Positions 26,061-34,418 of a stretch of 64,000 nucleotides of DNA are shown in pieces. The translations under genes were made by a program, and so were the position numbers. Within the stretch, counting starts at the first letter, position 1; each line of letters begins with the position of its first letter. The DNA lies in the NCBI RefSeq assembly GCF_004345645.1, contig NZ_SLWS01000002.1, forward strand, positions 310,001 to 374,000, in the 5' to 3' direction. The notes beneath the pieces are model-generated. The model was not told where the DNA came from. It searched no databases and worked only from the letters and a program-made list of their open reading frames with translations. This DNA is from Actinocrispum wychmicini. GTDB taxonomy: Bacteria > Actinomycetota > Actinomycetes > Mycobacteriales > Pseudonocardiaceae.

Positions 26061-27569
26061 GTGAGCTTCAACCTGGCGACGATTCTGCGCGAGTCCCGGC
26101 GGGCTCATCCGCACCAGCCGCTGTGCCATGACCGGACCGGCACCTTCACCTACGAACAGGTCGACGACCTGTCCGGCCGGGTGGCGACCAGCCTGCGGGA
26201 CCTGGGGCTGAAGCCAGGTGACCGGGTGGCGGTCCAGTTGCCGAACGTGCCGGAGTTCCTCTACTGCTACTTCGCGATCCTCAAGGCGGGCCTGATCATG
26301 GTTCCGCTCAACCCCCTGCTGCGCGCCGCCGAGATCGCCTATCACCTGTCGGACTCGGGAGCGAAAGTGCTCATCACGTTCGAGTCCTGCGCCGCGCAGG
26401 CGGTTCTCGCCGCGACGATGACCACCTTCGTCGTCAACACGCCGGGCACCGACACACGACCTGAAGCGACTCTGCCCTTCGACGACCTGTACGCGGCCGA
26501 GGACACCGGAGAAATCGAGCCGACGCGCGCCGACGACCCAGCCGTCCTGCTCTACACCAGCGGCACCACCGGACACCCCAAGGGCGCGGAGCTCACCCAC
26601 TTCCAGCTCTACATGAACTGCACGGTATCCGGGGAGCTGTTCGGGTTCCGCCCCGACGACGTCGAGTTGGCGGTGCTGCCGCTGTTCCACGTCTTCGGGC
26701 TGTCGAGCGTGCTGAACATGGCCGTACGGTTCGGGGGCGCGATCGCACTCGTGCCGCGATTCGACATCGCGCTTGTGCTCGACGCGTTGGAGGTCCACCG
26801 CTGCACGGTCCTCGCGGGCGTCCCCACCGTGTACTTCGGACTGCTCCGAGCCGACCTGACCAACCGGGACCTGTCAGCCGTGCGGATCGGCGTCTCGGGC
26901 GGAGCGGCCATGCCCGGCGAGATCCTGCGGGAGTTCGAGGAGAAGTTCCCCGGCGTGGTGATCCTCGAGGGATACGGGCTCTCCGAATCGGCCAGCACCA
27001 CCACGTTCAACATCAGCGCCGCCCAGCGCAAGACCGGCTCGATCGGCAAGCCCATCTGGGGCGTCGAGACGATGATCGTCGACGAGGACGACCGGCCCCT
27101 GCCACCCGGTGCCGACCAGGTCGGCGAGATCGTCATCCGCGGCCACAACATCATGCGCGGCTACTGGAACCGCCCAGCCGAAACCGCCGAGGCGTTCCGC
27201 GGCGGCTGGTTCCACTCCGGCGACCTCGGCTACGCCGACGACGACGGTTACCTGTTCGTCGTCGACCGCAAGAAGGACCTCATCATCCGCGGCGGCTACA
27301 ACGTCTATCCGCGCGAAGTCGAAGAGGTGCTCTACACGCACCCGGCCATCGCCGAGGCCGCGGTGATCGGCCGCCCGGACGAGCGCCTCGGTGAGGAAGT
27401 CGTCGCCTGCGTGACGTTCAAACCCGGCACAACCGCCGCCGCGGAGGACGTCATCGCCTTCTGCCGTGAACAGTTGGCCGCCTACAAGTACCCCCGCGAG
27501 ATCCGTGTGCTCGACGCCCTTCCGGTCGGCCCCACCGGCAAGATCCTCAAGAAAGCGTTGCGCACGTGA
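26061..27569 (+). CDS. long-chain fatty-acid-CoA ligase
   Basis: GTG 26061 lies after GAAAGGGAC; the open frame from 25977 is weakly coding. The 502-residue adenylating enzyme shows the AMP-binding core YTSGTTGHPKGAELTH, the A5 motif EGYGLSES, HSGDLGYADDDGYLFVVDRKKDLIIRGG (A7-A8) and the catalytic Lys in PTGKILKK at the C-terminus. This is the FadD-type family that activates fatty or aryl carboxylic acids with ATP and joins them to CoA. The gene is alone on its strand; no acyl-CoA dehydrogenase or thiolase is nearby, so the pathway is unclear. Confidence 0.93.
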   Translation: MSFNLATILRESRRAHPHQPLCHDRTGTFTYEQVDDLSGRVATSLRDLGLKPGDRVAVQLPNVPEFLYCYFAILKAGLIMVPLNPLLRAAEIAYHLSDSGAKVLITFESCAAQAVLAATMTTFVVNTPGTDTRPEATLPFDDLYAAEDTGEIEPTRADDPAVLLYTSGTTGHPKGAELTHFQLYMNCTVSGELFGFRPDDVELAVLPLFHVFGLSSVLNMAVRFGGAIALVPRFDIALVLDALEVHRCTVLAGVPTVYFGLLRADLTNRDLSAVRIGVSGGAAMPGEILREFEEKFPGVVILEGYGLSESASTTTFNISAAQRKTGSIGKPIWGVETMIVDEDDRPLPPGADQVGEIVIRGHNIMRGYWNRPAETAEAFRGGWFHSGDLGYADDDGYLFVVDRKKDLIIRGGYNVYPREVEEVLYTHPAIAEAAVIGRPDERLGEEVVACVTFKPGTTAAAEDVIAFCREQLAAYKYPREIRVLDALPVGPTGKILKKALRT

Positions 27570-27612
27570 GCTCAGCCGATCTCGCGTCGCACGAGGCTCC
27601 TGGTGTGTCGGC

Positions 27613-28587
27613 TTAGGCTGACCGCGGCTGTCGGTAGGCCGCCCAATGGTCGGCTGCTCGCTGTGCCTGCCCGGGGCTGAACGTGGTCATGCAGGAGTCG
27701 TCGCTGTAGTCCATGTAGTTGTGCACTGGATCGGTGCCGGGGGCGGGACAGCTGTCCTGGCCCTGTGGGCAGCCCGCGGCCGGCTCCGCTTCGTACGGGG
27801 TGTCGTCCACTTCGTCGCCCGGCGCTTCGCAGCCGCCTTGGAAGGTGTGGTACAGCCCGAGCCAGTGGCCTACCTCATGGGTGGCTGTCTTGCCCTGGTC
27901 GTACGGCTTGAATGCACCGCCGGGCACCGTGTTGTACTTGACCACCACGCCGTCCAGCGCCGCCGAACTGGCGTAGTCCTTGGGCCAGGTGGCGATGCCG
28001 AGGAGCTTGCCGTCCCCGGGGGCTTTGTAGCCGGGGTTGTTGAAGTAGAGGTTGAGATCCCCGGCCCTGCCCTTGTGCAGCTTGGTTTTCATGGCCTTCT
28101 CGGCCGGGCTGGCAGTGACCGCCTGGAACCAGTTCTGGTTGTCCGTGCGGTCGGTGCCCCTGAGTACGAAGGCGAACCCGGTGGCGGCGCCGAAGTTGTT
28201 GTTCAGCACGGCGATCTGCTTCCGCACCGTGTCATCGGTGATCTTGCCCGTGTCGCCGGTGGACACCACGTGCACGTACACCGGGATCTTCACCTGGCCC
28301 GTGGCCAGGTTGGCGTGGATCTTCCCGTCCTGGCCCTCGACCAGCATCCCCTGCGGCAGCTGGTGCTGGTCGAACAACTCCTGGAGGATCCTCTCCTCGG
28401 CGGTCTGCTCTTCGACCACTTCGGACTCCGGCGGATTGTCCGGGTCGTGCCCGGGGTCGTCCACCAGCCTGGCCTGAGCGCAGTCCGTCTTCGCCGTGGC
28501 GGCCGGTGACGTCTCGGCGGCGGCACCGGGAGTGACCACCATCCCGCTGGCCAACGCCAATGTGAGGAGTGCTCCGAAAACTCTCAT
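27613..28587 (-). CDS. secreted M43-type (pappalysin-like) zinc metalloprotease
   Basis: ATG 28587 (a GTG one codon earlier is equally possible) starts a 324-residue exported protein with a signal peptide (RVFGALLTLALASGMVV..., cleavage near GAAA). A linker rich in acidic residues, probably a propeptide, is followed by the metzincin domain: HEVGHWLGLYH binds zinc, and MDYSDDSC is the Met-turn. C-x-A-P and CPQG...CPAPG Cys pairs suggest disulphides. This is the cytophagalysin/M43 group of secreted endopeptidases. It is divergent from the RiPP precursor, 248 bp apart; it could in principle process that peptide, but it is not in the same transcript. Confidence 0.88.
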   Translation of the reverse strand: MRVFGALLTLALASGMVVTPGAAAETSPAATAKTDCAQARLVDDPGHDPDNPPESEVVEEQTAEERILQELFDQHQLPQGMLVEGQDGKIHANLATGQVKIPVYVHVVSTGDTGKITDDTVRKQIAVLNNNFGAATGFAFVLRGTDRTDNQNWFQAVTASPAEKAMKTKLHKGRAGDLNLYFNNPGYKAPGDGKLLGIATWPKDYASSAALDGVVVKYNTVPGGAFKPYDQGKTATHEVGHWLGLYHTFQGGCEAPGDEVDDTPYEAEPAAGCPQGQDSCPAPGTDPVHNYMDYSDDSCMTTFSPGQAQRAADHWAAYRQPRSA

Positions 28588-28745
28588 CACCCGTCCCCTG
28601 CCGTGTGACTCACCCGTCCACTCGAACATAGGCAGGAGATCAGGCAGCGTACAGGTATCGAAGGAGTGACACCGGCCAGGAACACAGCCGCCCGCTCCGC
28701 CGCGGCCGCGCGGTTGTTCGAGGATTGTTGAAAAGCTCGATCGCG

Positions 28746-28774
28746 CTACCGAAACCTGCGGATACTTCGGGTAG
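28746..28774. promoter_or_regulatory. imperfect inverted repeat upstream of the RiPP precursor
   Basis: CTACCGAA (28746-28753) and TTCGGGTAG (28766-28774) form an inverted repeat with one bulged G, 62 bp before the precursor start. A -35-like TTGAAA lies shortly upstream but I find no convincing -10 box. Candidate binding site for a cluster regulator, perhaps the ArsR-type protein at 36594-37628. Apart from this, 28588-28835 shows nothing else I can name. Confidence 0.3.
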
Positions 28775-28835
28775 CTGGCCATCCTCGCGAGGCTGGCCGG
28801 CCGGTTATGAGGTCAAAGCACGGGGAGGTACACGA

Positions 28836-28943
28836 ATGGATGCTGCAACTGAGCATGACGTCGTCAACGAAGACGCGGTGTTCGACCTTGACAACATCGG
28901 CGAGGCCGACTTCAACGTGTTGACGTCCGTCCGCATCTACTAG
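28836..28943 (+). CDS. RiPP precursor peptide, 35 residues
   Basis: ATG 28836 follows an excellent Shine-Dalgarno (GGGGAGG, 28822-28828). The peptide is acidic over its first 26 residues (11 Asp/Glu; DAATEHDVVNEDAVFDLDN), contains IGEADF, then switches to an uncharged or basic end NVLTSVRIY. An acidic helical leader followed by a short core is the classic RiPP layout. The genes behind it encode a B12-dependent radical SAM enzyme, a methyltransferase, a peptidase and an exporter. It has no Cys and only one Ser and one Thr in the tail, so lanthionine chemistry is unlikely; C-methylation of Val/Ile/Leu/Tyr, epimerisation or C-terminal modification fits better. Cleavage site unknown; a boundary after ADF is my guess. 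Confidence 0.7.
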   Translation: MDAATEHDVVNEDAVFDLDNIGEADFNVLTSVRIY

Positions 28944-28967
28944 CGGTTCCAGCTAATCAACAGATGC

Positions 28968-29008
28968 GACGGTTCTCGTGCGCGGAGCGCTACGCCACGA
29001 GAACCGTC
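28968..29008 (+). terminator. strong hairpin between precursor and modification genes (attenuator)
   Basis: A perfect 13-bp stem (GACGGTTCTCGTG, 28968-28980, with 28996-29008) around a 15-nt loop starts 25 nt after the precursor stop and ends 21 nt before the next start. Such partial terminators or mRNA-stabilising hairpins between a RiPP precursor and its enzymes raise peptide over enzyme output. No T tract follows, so read-through is expected. Confidence 0.7.
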
Positions 29009-29029
29009 CTTCCGACCAGGGTGAAACAC

Positions 29030-30208
29030 ATGTCAGACGCGACAGCTGTCTCGGTGACCAGTCGGGTGTGGCGGACCTTGCTCACGTTGCTCCCGAGCTC
29101 CGCCGGCCCCATCGCTATTCAACACGCACCCTTGACGGCCCGAGGTCAGCTGGGATCGCTGCGCGAGCCGTTCTCGTCGATCCAGTACCCAACCGGAACC
29201 CGGGCCCATCTGATCGACGCGGTCGGTCAGGTGCTGGAGCCGCTCGGCGCGGCCGCGAGCACGTTCGACGGCCACCCGGAACTCGCCCAGCTCAACGCGG
29301 ACATCGTGCGGTTCCGGGACCTGACCATGATCCGCCGGGCCGAGGTACTGTCCTGTTTGAACTGCATGACGGAGCAACGGGTGGCGTTTCAGCTGGTGCC
29401 CGCGTTGTCATGGGCCGAGCACTACGCCGATCCCGACGGGTGTTGCGTGCTGTACGAGGCGGCTCGCAGCCTGATCAGGGTGAAGCCGCAGGACCAGCAG
29501 TCCCGGCGGGTCCTGGAGCGGATCTCCCGCCAGGACGTCAACCCGCGGCTGGCGACGGCCGCCGCCATCCAGCTCGGGGCCGCGTCGGTCCGACTGGACC
29601 ACGACCTCGACGCCGCCGCCAAGGCGCTGGACGTGGCCGACCAGCGGCGCGCCGAGGTCGACCGGACGGACACGCCGTTCGTGGCGGATCTCCTGGACAG
29701 CCGTTACTACCGGGCCTTGGCCCTGCTCGCGTTGAAGCAGCGCGACTTCAAGCTGCTGCGGTCCTCAATGGACGGTACGATGACGGCCGCGATGGCGCTG
29801 ATGGCCCGAACCACGCCCGCCGACGAGTACCCGCTGCTGGTCGCACGGGAGAACATGCGGCTGGTCGTCGAGGTTCACCTGGTGGCGGCGACTGGCGCCG
29901 AGAAGCCCGACCAGTTCTCGCGGTGGGCCAAGCGGTTGCTCGACCTGGATCCCGAGGACCCGTTCACCTGGCAGTACCTGTCGATCTACGGGGCGCGCTG
30001 CGGTTGTGTCGTCGAGGCCGCCCTCGCGGCGTCCGGCATGGCGATCATCGGCGGGCTCGACCATGTCGGTGTGAGCGAGGCGCTCGGCGCGGCCAGGGTT
30101 GGCGACTTCCGGGACGACGATCTGGTCGAGAAGATCCTCGGCACCCTGGAAAGCCTTGTGCGGCCTGAGAAGCCCGCCCGGATCGAACAGCCCATGAGCG
30201 TCGCATGA
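29030..30208 (+). CDS. RiPP-cluster protein of unknown family, helical
   Basis: ATG 29030 gives 392 residues. I recognise no family. The predicted secondary structure is nearly all helix, with repeated Ala/Leu/Arg-rich helices of about 35 residues after position 150 (RLATAAAIQLGAASVRLDHDLDAAAKALDVADQRRAEV...) reminiscent of TPR-like arrays, and a Cys-rich patch at about 106-140 (LSCLNCMTEQ, DGCCVLYEA) that might hold metal. No signal peptide or membrane helix. It is the first gene after the precursor and is coupled to the next (ATGA overlap at 30205-30208), so it most likely takes part in peptide maturation, for instance by binding the leader or scaffolding the enzymes. Confidence 0.75.
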   Translation: MSDATAVSVTSRVWRTLLTLLPSSAGPIAIQHAPLTARGQLGSLREPFSSIQYPTGTRAHLIDAVGQVLEPLGAAASTFDGHPELAQLNADIVRFRDLTMIRRAEVLSCLNCMTEQRVAFQLVPALSWAEHYADPDGCCVLYEAARSLIRVKPQDQQSRRVLERISRQDVNPRLATAAAIQLGAASVRLDHDLDAAAKALDVADQRRAEVDRTDTPFVADLLDSRYYRALALLALKQRDFKLLRSSMDGTMTAAMALMARTTPADEYPLLVARENMRLVVEVHLVAATGAEKPDQFSRWAKRLLDLDPEDPFTWQYLSIYGARCGCVVEAALAASGMAIIGGLDHVGVSEALGAARVGDFRDDDLVEKILGTLESLVRPEKPARIEQPMSVA

Positions 30209-31617
30209 GTGCGGCGGTCGACAGGCTCCTGCGCCGCGTCCCCAGCCCGGCGTCGACCATCTCGCCGGAGTTCGACCTGGCCCGTGCGGGCGGGATCGCC
30301 CCTGAGGACAGTGTCGCCTTCCATCGCGGCCGGCTCTTCGTCCTCAGCGACCTGCACGGCGGCAGGATGCTGCACGAGTACTCCGCCGGTCGACTGGCGG
30401 TGCAGCCCGACGCGGGTGCCTGGATCCACAGCCTGGAGTCAACCGCGCGGCTGACCGCGTGGAACAGCAGTCCTACGAACGAGAACATGACCGCGACGGA
30501 CTACAACAACGGGCGCTGGACGGTCGACCGCGAGCGGGTGAAGAGCTTCCCGACTGTCTCGTCGCTGCACCATCCGGACGAGCCGCTGGTGTTCCAGTCT
30601 CGGAGGGTGTCGCCGGGCGTGAGCGCCTGCCGCGTCCTGCGGGACGACGGCACCGTCATGGCCCGCTGGCGCTGTGCCTTGATGGGCCGTGGTTTCTGGT
30701 TCGACAACATGCTCTGGTACACCGACGAGGTGTGGCCGTCGCAGGTCCTTGTCGGGCGCGGCGGCGACGACTTCGCGGTGCTCACGCGGCATCAGCTGCC
30801 TCCGGGGATCCTGTCGAGCCTGGTGTCGGACGGTTCGGTGGTGGCCGGCATCTGGAGCGACCCCGGGACACCGGCCTCGCTGCTCACCGCCGGTTCCGTC
30901 GGGGAGCTCGCGGACACCGTGGCCGCGTTCGCGGAGACATCGGACCCACGCCCTTACCGCAGCCATTGCGGCACCATCGAGGACCTGCCCTGCGTGGTGT
31001 ACACGCCGCGCATCTCGGTCGTCGGCACAGTGCTTGTGCTCCACGGCGGACCCCACTCGCTGAACTGGCCGGTCTTCTCGCCGTTGATCGGGTACCTGTG
31101 TGAGAGTGGCTGGCGGGTCGTCGCGCCCAACGTGAGCAGCAGCGCGATGGGCTCGCGTGAAACGGATGTTGAGAGCGAGTACGGGGTCGACGACGCCAAC
31201 GACGTGACGCGCCTGGCGACAGCTTTCTCGGACGGCCCGGTGGCGGTCGTCGGATGGAGCTACGGGGCCTACCTCGCGGCCCGTGCGGTCGCGCTTGGGT
31301 TGCGGTGCGCGGGAATCGTCTCCCTCGGCGGCTTCTTCAGCCCGGAGGCGATCAACGAGGCGCACCCCGCGGTTGGCGCGTTTCTGCGCGCGTACCGGTT
31401 GCCCCGGACGGATTCCGGCGACATCGCGCACGTCCCGGTGCTGGCGGTGCACGGGCGCCATGACACCCGCATCAAGGTCGATGTCCATCGCGATTACGTG
31501 CGGCGACTGCGGTTCGGCACGTTCGTGGAACTCCCCGACGATGGCCATCTGATCATCACCGACGCCGGCGCCGCCATCGCCTATCCCGCACTGGCGGCCT
31601 GGCTCGCCGGTCTCTGA
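30205..31617 (+). CDS. prolyl-oligopeptidase-like serine hydrolase (S9 family)
   Basis: 470 residues: an N-terminal beta-rich part (about 1-250) in the place of the S9 propeller, then an alpha/beta-hydrolase peptidase domain with VLVLHGGPHSLNWPVF (oxyanion), the nucleophile elbow VVGWSYGAYLA, the acid in VHGRHDTRIK, and the catalytic His in LPDDGHLI. HGGPH and GWSYGA are hallmarks of acylaminoacyl-peptidase/POP enzymes. The propeller is shorter than usual. No signal peptide. In a RiPP operon the natural role is removing the leader from the modified precursor or trimming it; self-protection by degrading the product is an alternative. Confidence 0.82.
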   Translation: MSAAVDRLLRRVPSPASTISPEFDLARAGGIAPEDSVAFHRGRLFVLSDLHGGRMLHEYSAGRLAVQPDAGAWIHSLESTARLTAWNSSPTNENMTATDYNNGRWTVDRERVKSFPTVSSLHHPDEPLVFQSRRVSPGVSACRVLRDDGTVMARWRCALMGRGFWFDNMLWYTDEVWPSQVLVGRGGDDFAVLTRHQLPPGILSSLVSDGSVVAGIWSDPGTPASLLTAGSVGELADTVAAFAETSDPRPYRSHCGTIEDLPCVVYTPRISVVGTVLVLHGGPHSLNWPVFSPLIGYLCESGWRVVAPNVSSSAMGSRETDVESEYGVDDANDVTRLATAFSDGPVAVVGWSYGAYLAARAVALGLRCAGIVSLGGFFSPEAINEAHPAVGAFLRAYRLPRTDSGDIAHVPVLAVHGRHDTRIKVDVHRDYVRRLRFGTFVELPDDGHLIITDAGAAIAYPALAAWLAGL

Positions 31618-31664
31618 GCGGTGGCGGCTCGCCGAAACCCACCGGGAGCACTGAGGAGCACGAG

Positions 31665-32252
31665 ATGATGAACGACCAGCCCCAGGAGATTCCTCCGCTC
31701 GTCGCCGAAGCGATCGCGCTGTCGGAGGCCAACGACGACCCCATGGCCAGCAGCCTGCGCACCGGGGGCCTGCTCCGTACCCTCGCGGCGACCAAGCCCG
31801 GCGGCCTGCTGCTCGAACTGGGAACGGGTTTCGCCGTGGGCAGCGCCTGGCTGGCGTCCGGGATGGACGCCAACGCCCGGCTGATCACGTTGGAGATCGA
31901 CGAGGAGGCAGCCGAGGCCAGCCGCCGGCTGCTGGCCAAGGACGACCGGGTGGAGGTCATCCAGACCGACGCCACCGTCTGGCTTGAGGAATACGCCGGG
32001 CCCCGGTTCGACCTCGTCTTCGTCGACACGACAGTGATCAAGTTCCTGCGGCGCGACCTGCTGATACCGCGGCTGGCCCCAGGGGCGGTCTGGGTGTCGG
32101 ACGACCTCACCCCGCAGCCCAAGTGGAACCCGACGCACGCCGAGAAAGTCGAGCGGTTCCTCGGCGAGATCGGGCACGAGAAGGATCTTCTGGTCACGCT
32201 GCTGGACTGGGACTCGGGACTGATGATCGCCAGCCGCCGAAATGACCACTAG
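31665..32252 (+). CDS. SAM-dependent methyltransferase (O-methyltransferase-like)
   Basis: A 195-residue class I methyltransferase starting at ATG 31665 behind GAGGAGCACGAG. Motif I is LLLELGTGFAVGSAWLA, motif II region RLITLEIDEEAAEA with the acidic ribose-binding residue, and motif IV/post-I FDLVFVDTT. The C-terminus ends WDSGLMIASRR, typical of the short Methyltransf_24/COMT-like group. In this cluster it could methylate the C-terminal carboxylate, the N-terminus or the tyrosine hydroxyl of the peptide. It overlaps the MFS gene by 11 nt. Confidence 0.85.
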   Translation: MMNDQPQEIPPLVAEAIALSEANDDPMASSLRTGGLLRTLAATKPGGLLLELGTGFAVGSAWLASGMDANARLITLEIDEEAAEASRRLLAKDDRVEVIQTDATVWLEEYAGPRFDLVFVDTTVIKFLRRDLLIPRLAPGAVWVSDDLTPQPKWNPTHAEKVERFLGEIGHEKDLLVTLLDWDSGLMIASRRNDH

Positions 32253-33525
32253 CGGCCAGGCCGACGGGGACACCTCGGCCGTCGAGAAGCGCAACGTCAA
32301 CCGCATGTGGGTCGCGGCCGCGGCGGCCAACGTGTCGGACGGGCTCGCCACCACGGCGATGCCGTTGCTGGTCGTCAGCGTGAGCCGGGAGCCGTTGGCC
32401 CTGTCGACGCTGAACGCGCTGTGGTTCCTGCCATGGCTGCTGCTCGGCGTGGTCGTCGGCGCCCTGATGGATCGCTGGGACCGGAGACTGGCGATGGTGC
32501 GGGCGGCGGCCGTGCGGGCCGTGCTGGTGGGGTTGCTCGCGGTGGCGATCGCGTTCGGCCACGGCAGCCTTGCCTTGCTCTATCCGATCGTCTTCGTCTT
32601 CGGCTCGGCGGAGATCGTCTACGACATCGCCAACCGGGTGCTGTTGCCGTCGCTGATCCCGCCGGGACGGCTCGAAGTGGTGAACAGCTGGCTGGTCTCG
32701 ACCGAGAACGTGGGCCAGTCGTTCGTCGGGCCGCTCCTGGCCGGCGTGCTGTTCGCGGTGACGGAGTCGTTGCCGTTCGCGGTGATCGCCGTGCTGTTGC
32801 TGGTGGCGGCCGTCGCTCCCTGGACGATCCGGGGCGACTTCCGGCCACGGCCCGCCGAAGGGGCGGCCCGGCCGTCGATCCGCCGGGAGATCGCCGAGGG
32901 CATGCGGTGGTTGTTCGCCCACCGGCTGCTTCGGCACATCGCGGTCATGGTGGGCGTCCTCGGGTTCCTCGGCGCGGGTGTGCTCGCCCTGCTGGTCCTC
33001 TACGCGCGCGAGAACCTTGGGCTGAGCAGCCGGATGACGGGTGTGTTCCTGGCCGCCGGCGCGGTTGGCGGTGTGCTGGGCAGCCTGGTCGCCCCCAAGG
33101 TCCGCCAAGCCCTCGGCACCGGGCTCGCGCTGACGCTGGCGGTGATCGTCATGGGCGTCGCGACAATGGGATTCGCCGGGACCGACCAGCCGGTCATCGC
33201 CATGGTCCTGTTCGGCGTCACCGGAATCGGATCACTGGTCTGGAACATCATCACGCTGGCGCTGCGCCAGGCCCTGATCCCTGACGAGATCCTCGGCCGG
33301 GTCTTCACCTCCTACCGCCTGCTGGCGTACGGCTCGGTGCCGCTCGGGGCGACCGCCGCCGGCCTGGTCGCCACGTGGACCAGCCTGGACACCGTCTTCC
33401 TGCTGGCGGGCGTGCTCCAGCTGGTGCTCATCGCGGGCTATTTCCGGCTCCTGATGGTGGCGGGCCGCGAATACGAAGCCACCCTCCGGACGGACGAGGC
33501 CGAAAACGCGAGCCCACCGGGATGA
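32242..33525 (+). CDS. MFS transporter, likely RiPP exporter
   Basis: 427 residues with twelve hydrophobic segments. The first loop motif GALMDRWDRRLAMVRA (motif A type) and the middle stretch GSAEIVYDIANRVLLPSLIPPGRLEVVNSWL place it in the MFS_3 / enterobactin-exporter-like drug efflux group. It is embedded in the RiPP operon by overlaps on both sides, so export of the mature peptide and self-resistance are the likely jobs. Proton-coupled antiport is expected for the family. Confidence 0.9.
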   Translation: MTTSGQADGDTSAVEKRNVNRMWVAAAAANVSDGLATTAMPLLVVSVSREPLALSTLNALWFLPWLLLGVVVGALMDRWDRRLAMVRAAAVRAVLVGLLAVAIAFGHGSLALLYPIVFVFGSAEIVYDIANRVLLPSLIPPGRLEVVNSWLVSTENVGQSFVGPLLAGVLFAVTESLPFAVIAVLLLVAAVAPWTIRGDFRPRPAEGAARPSIRREIAEGMRWLFAHRLLRHIAVMVGVLGFLGAGVLALLVLYARENLGLSSRMTGVFLAAGAVGGVLGSLVAPKVRQALGTGLALTLAVIVMGVATMGFAGTDQPVIAMVLFGVTGIGSLVWNIITLALRQALIPDEILGRVFTSYRLLAYGSVPLGATAAGLVATWTSLDTVFLLAGVLQLVLIAGYFRLLMVAGREYEATLRTDEAENASPPG

Positions 33526-33560
33526 CCGTTCGAGAACCGTTGAAAGGACAGGGGAGCCGA

Positions 33561-34418
33561 ATGGCGGACCTTCATCCGTGGCCACGGCCATGCCGGACGA
33601 TCGACTTCATGCAACACGTCCGGGCCAGTACCGAACGGGTGTGGCAGGCGCTGACCACCGAGTCGGAACTGCGGTCGTGGCTGGGCGCGACCCACGCCGA
33701 CATGCCGCAGACCGCCGGCGAGCCCTTCACGTTGGAATGGGTCACTCAGGGCCGGGTGAGCGGCGAGACGACGCACGGCTACTACGGACACGTGCACTCG
33801 GTGATCCCGGAACGGCTGCTGGCGTTGGACTTCAAGTTGCGGTTCGCGGACCGCATGACCCAGTTCTCCGTGCAGCTTCATCCCTCGTTCATGGCGTACG
33901 GCTTCGACCGGGGAGCCGAGTGCGACATCTGGATCACCCATTCGGGCTTTCCCACCGAGGGCACGGGCTTGTTCGAGTACGACGGGTTGCTGCTGCACTG
34001 GCGCCAGTCGGTGGACGACCTCGTCGCGGCGTTGGAGGACCGGCCGGCCAGGCGGCGTCCCTACGCCATCGCCGGCATGGAGTTCGTTGGCGGCGCCCAG
34101 GACCAGGGCGTGCTGGTGGCCGACGTGGTGGTCGACGGCCCTGCGGACAAGGCCGGTATCCGGCCGCGTGACGTCCTCCTGGCTATCGACGGCAAGCGAC
34201 TGCACGCCGTCGACGATTTCCACGACTGGATCGCCGTGCAGCGCCACGGGGACAGCGGGACGTTCGAGGTCGCCGGCCGGGGCGAGATCGTCCTCACCGT
34301 GGAGAGCGTCGAGGTGGCACTGGCGCGGTTCCGGGTCCTGCAGGGCGACCGTTGGGAAGCTCCCGACGGCACCATCCTCAAGGAACCAGCCGAGCAGGAA
34401 GGCAGGGTCGCGCCATGA
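33561..34418 (+). CDS. SRPBCC (Bet v 1-like) domain fused to a PDZ domain
   Basis: ATG 33561 has a good Shine-Dalgarno (GGGGAG); ATG 33522, overlapping the MFS stop (ATGA), would add 13 residues. The 285-residue protein has an AHSA1/SRPBCC fold in the first half (TIDFMQHVRASTERVWQALTTESELRSWLG, ...HSGFPTEGTGLFEYDGLLLHWRQSVDDLVAAL) and a PDZ-like second half (GVLVADVVVDGPADKAGIRPRDVLLAIDGKRL). SRPBCC domains enclose hydrophobic ligands; PDZ domains usually grip free peptide C-termini. The fusion could hold the precursor's C-terminus during modification. I know of no characterised example. Its stop overlaps the radical SAM start (ATGA). Confidence 0.8.
   Translation: MADLHPWPRPCRTIDFMQHVRASTERVWQALTTESELRSWLGATHADMPQTAGEPFTLEWVTQGRVSGETTHGYYGHVHSVIPERLLALDFKLRFADRMTQFSVQLHPSFMAYGFDRGAECDIWITHSGFPTEGTGLFEYDGLLLHWRQSVDDLVAALEDRPARRRPYAIAGMEFVGGAQDQGVLVADVVVDGPADKAGIRPRDVLLAIDGKRLHAVDDFHDWIAVQRHGDSGTFEVAGRGEIVLTVESVEVALARFRVLQGDRWEAPDGTILKEPAEQEGRVAP

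Noticed and set aside
27570..27612. Terminator between acyl-CoA ligase and metalloprotease genes
   Set aside because: Only a weak 6-bp stem (AGCCGA/TCGGCT) with a long loop is present; not strong enough to call.
28836..28943. Lanthipeptide or thiopeptide precursor
   Set aside because: No Cys in the peptide and no lanthionine synthetase or cyclodehydratase genes nearby.
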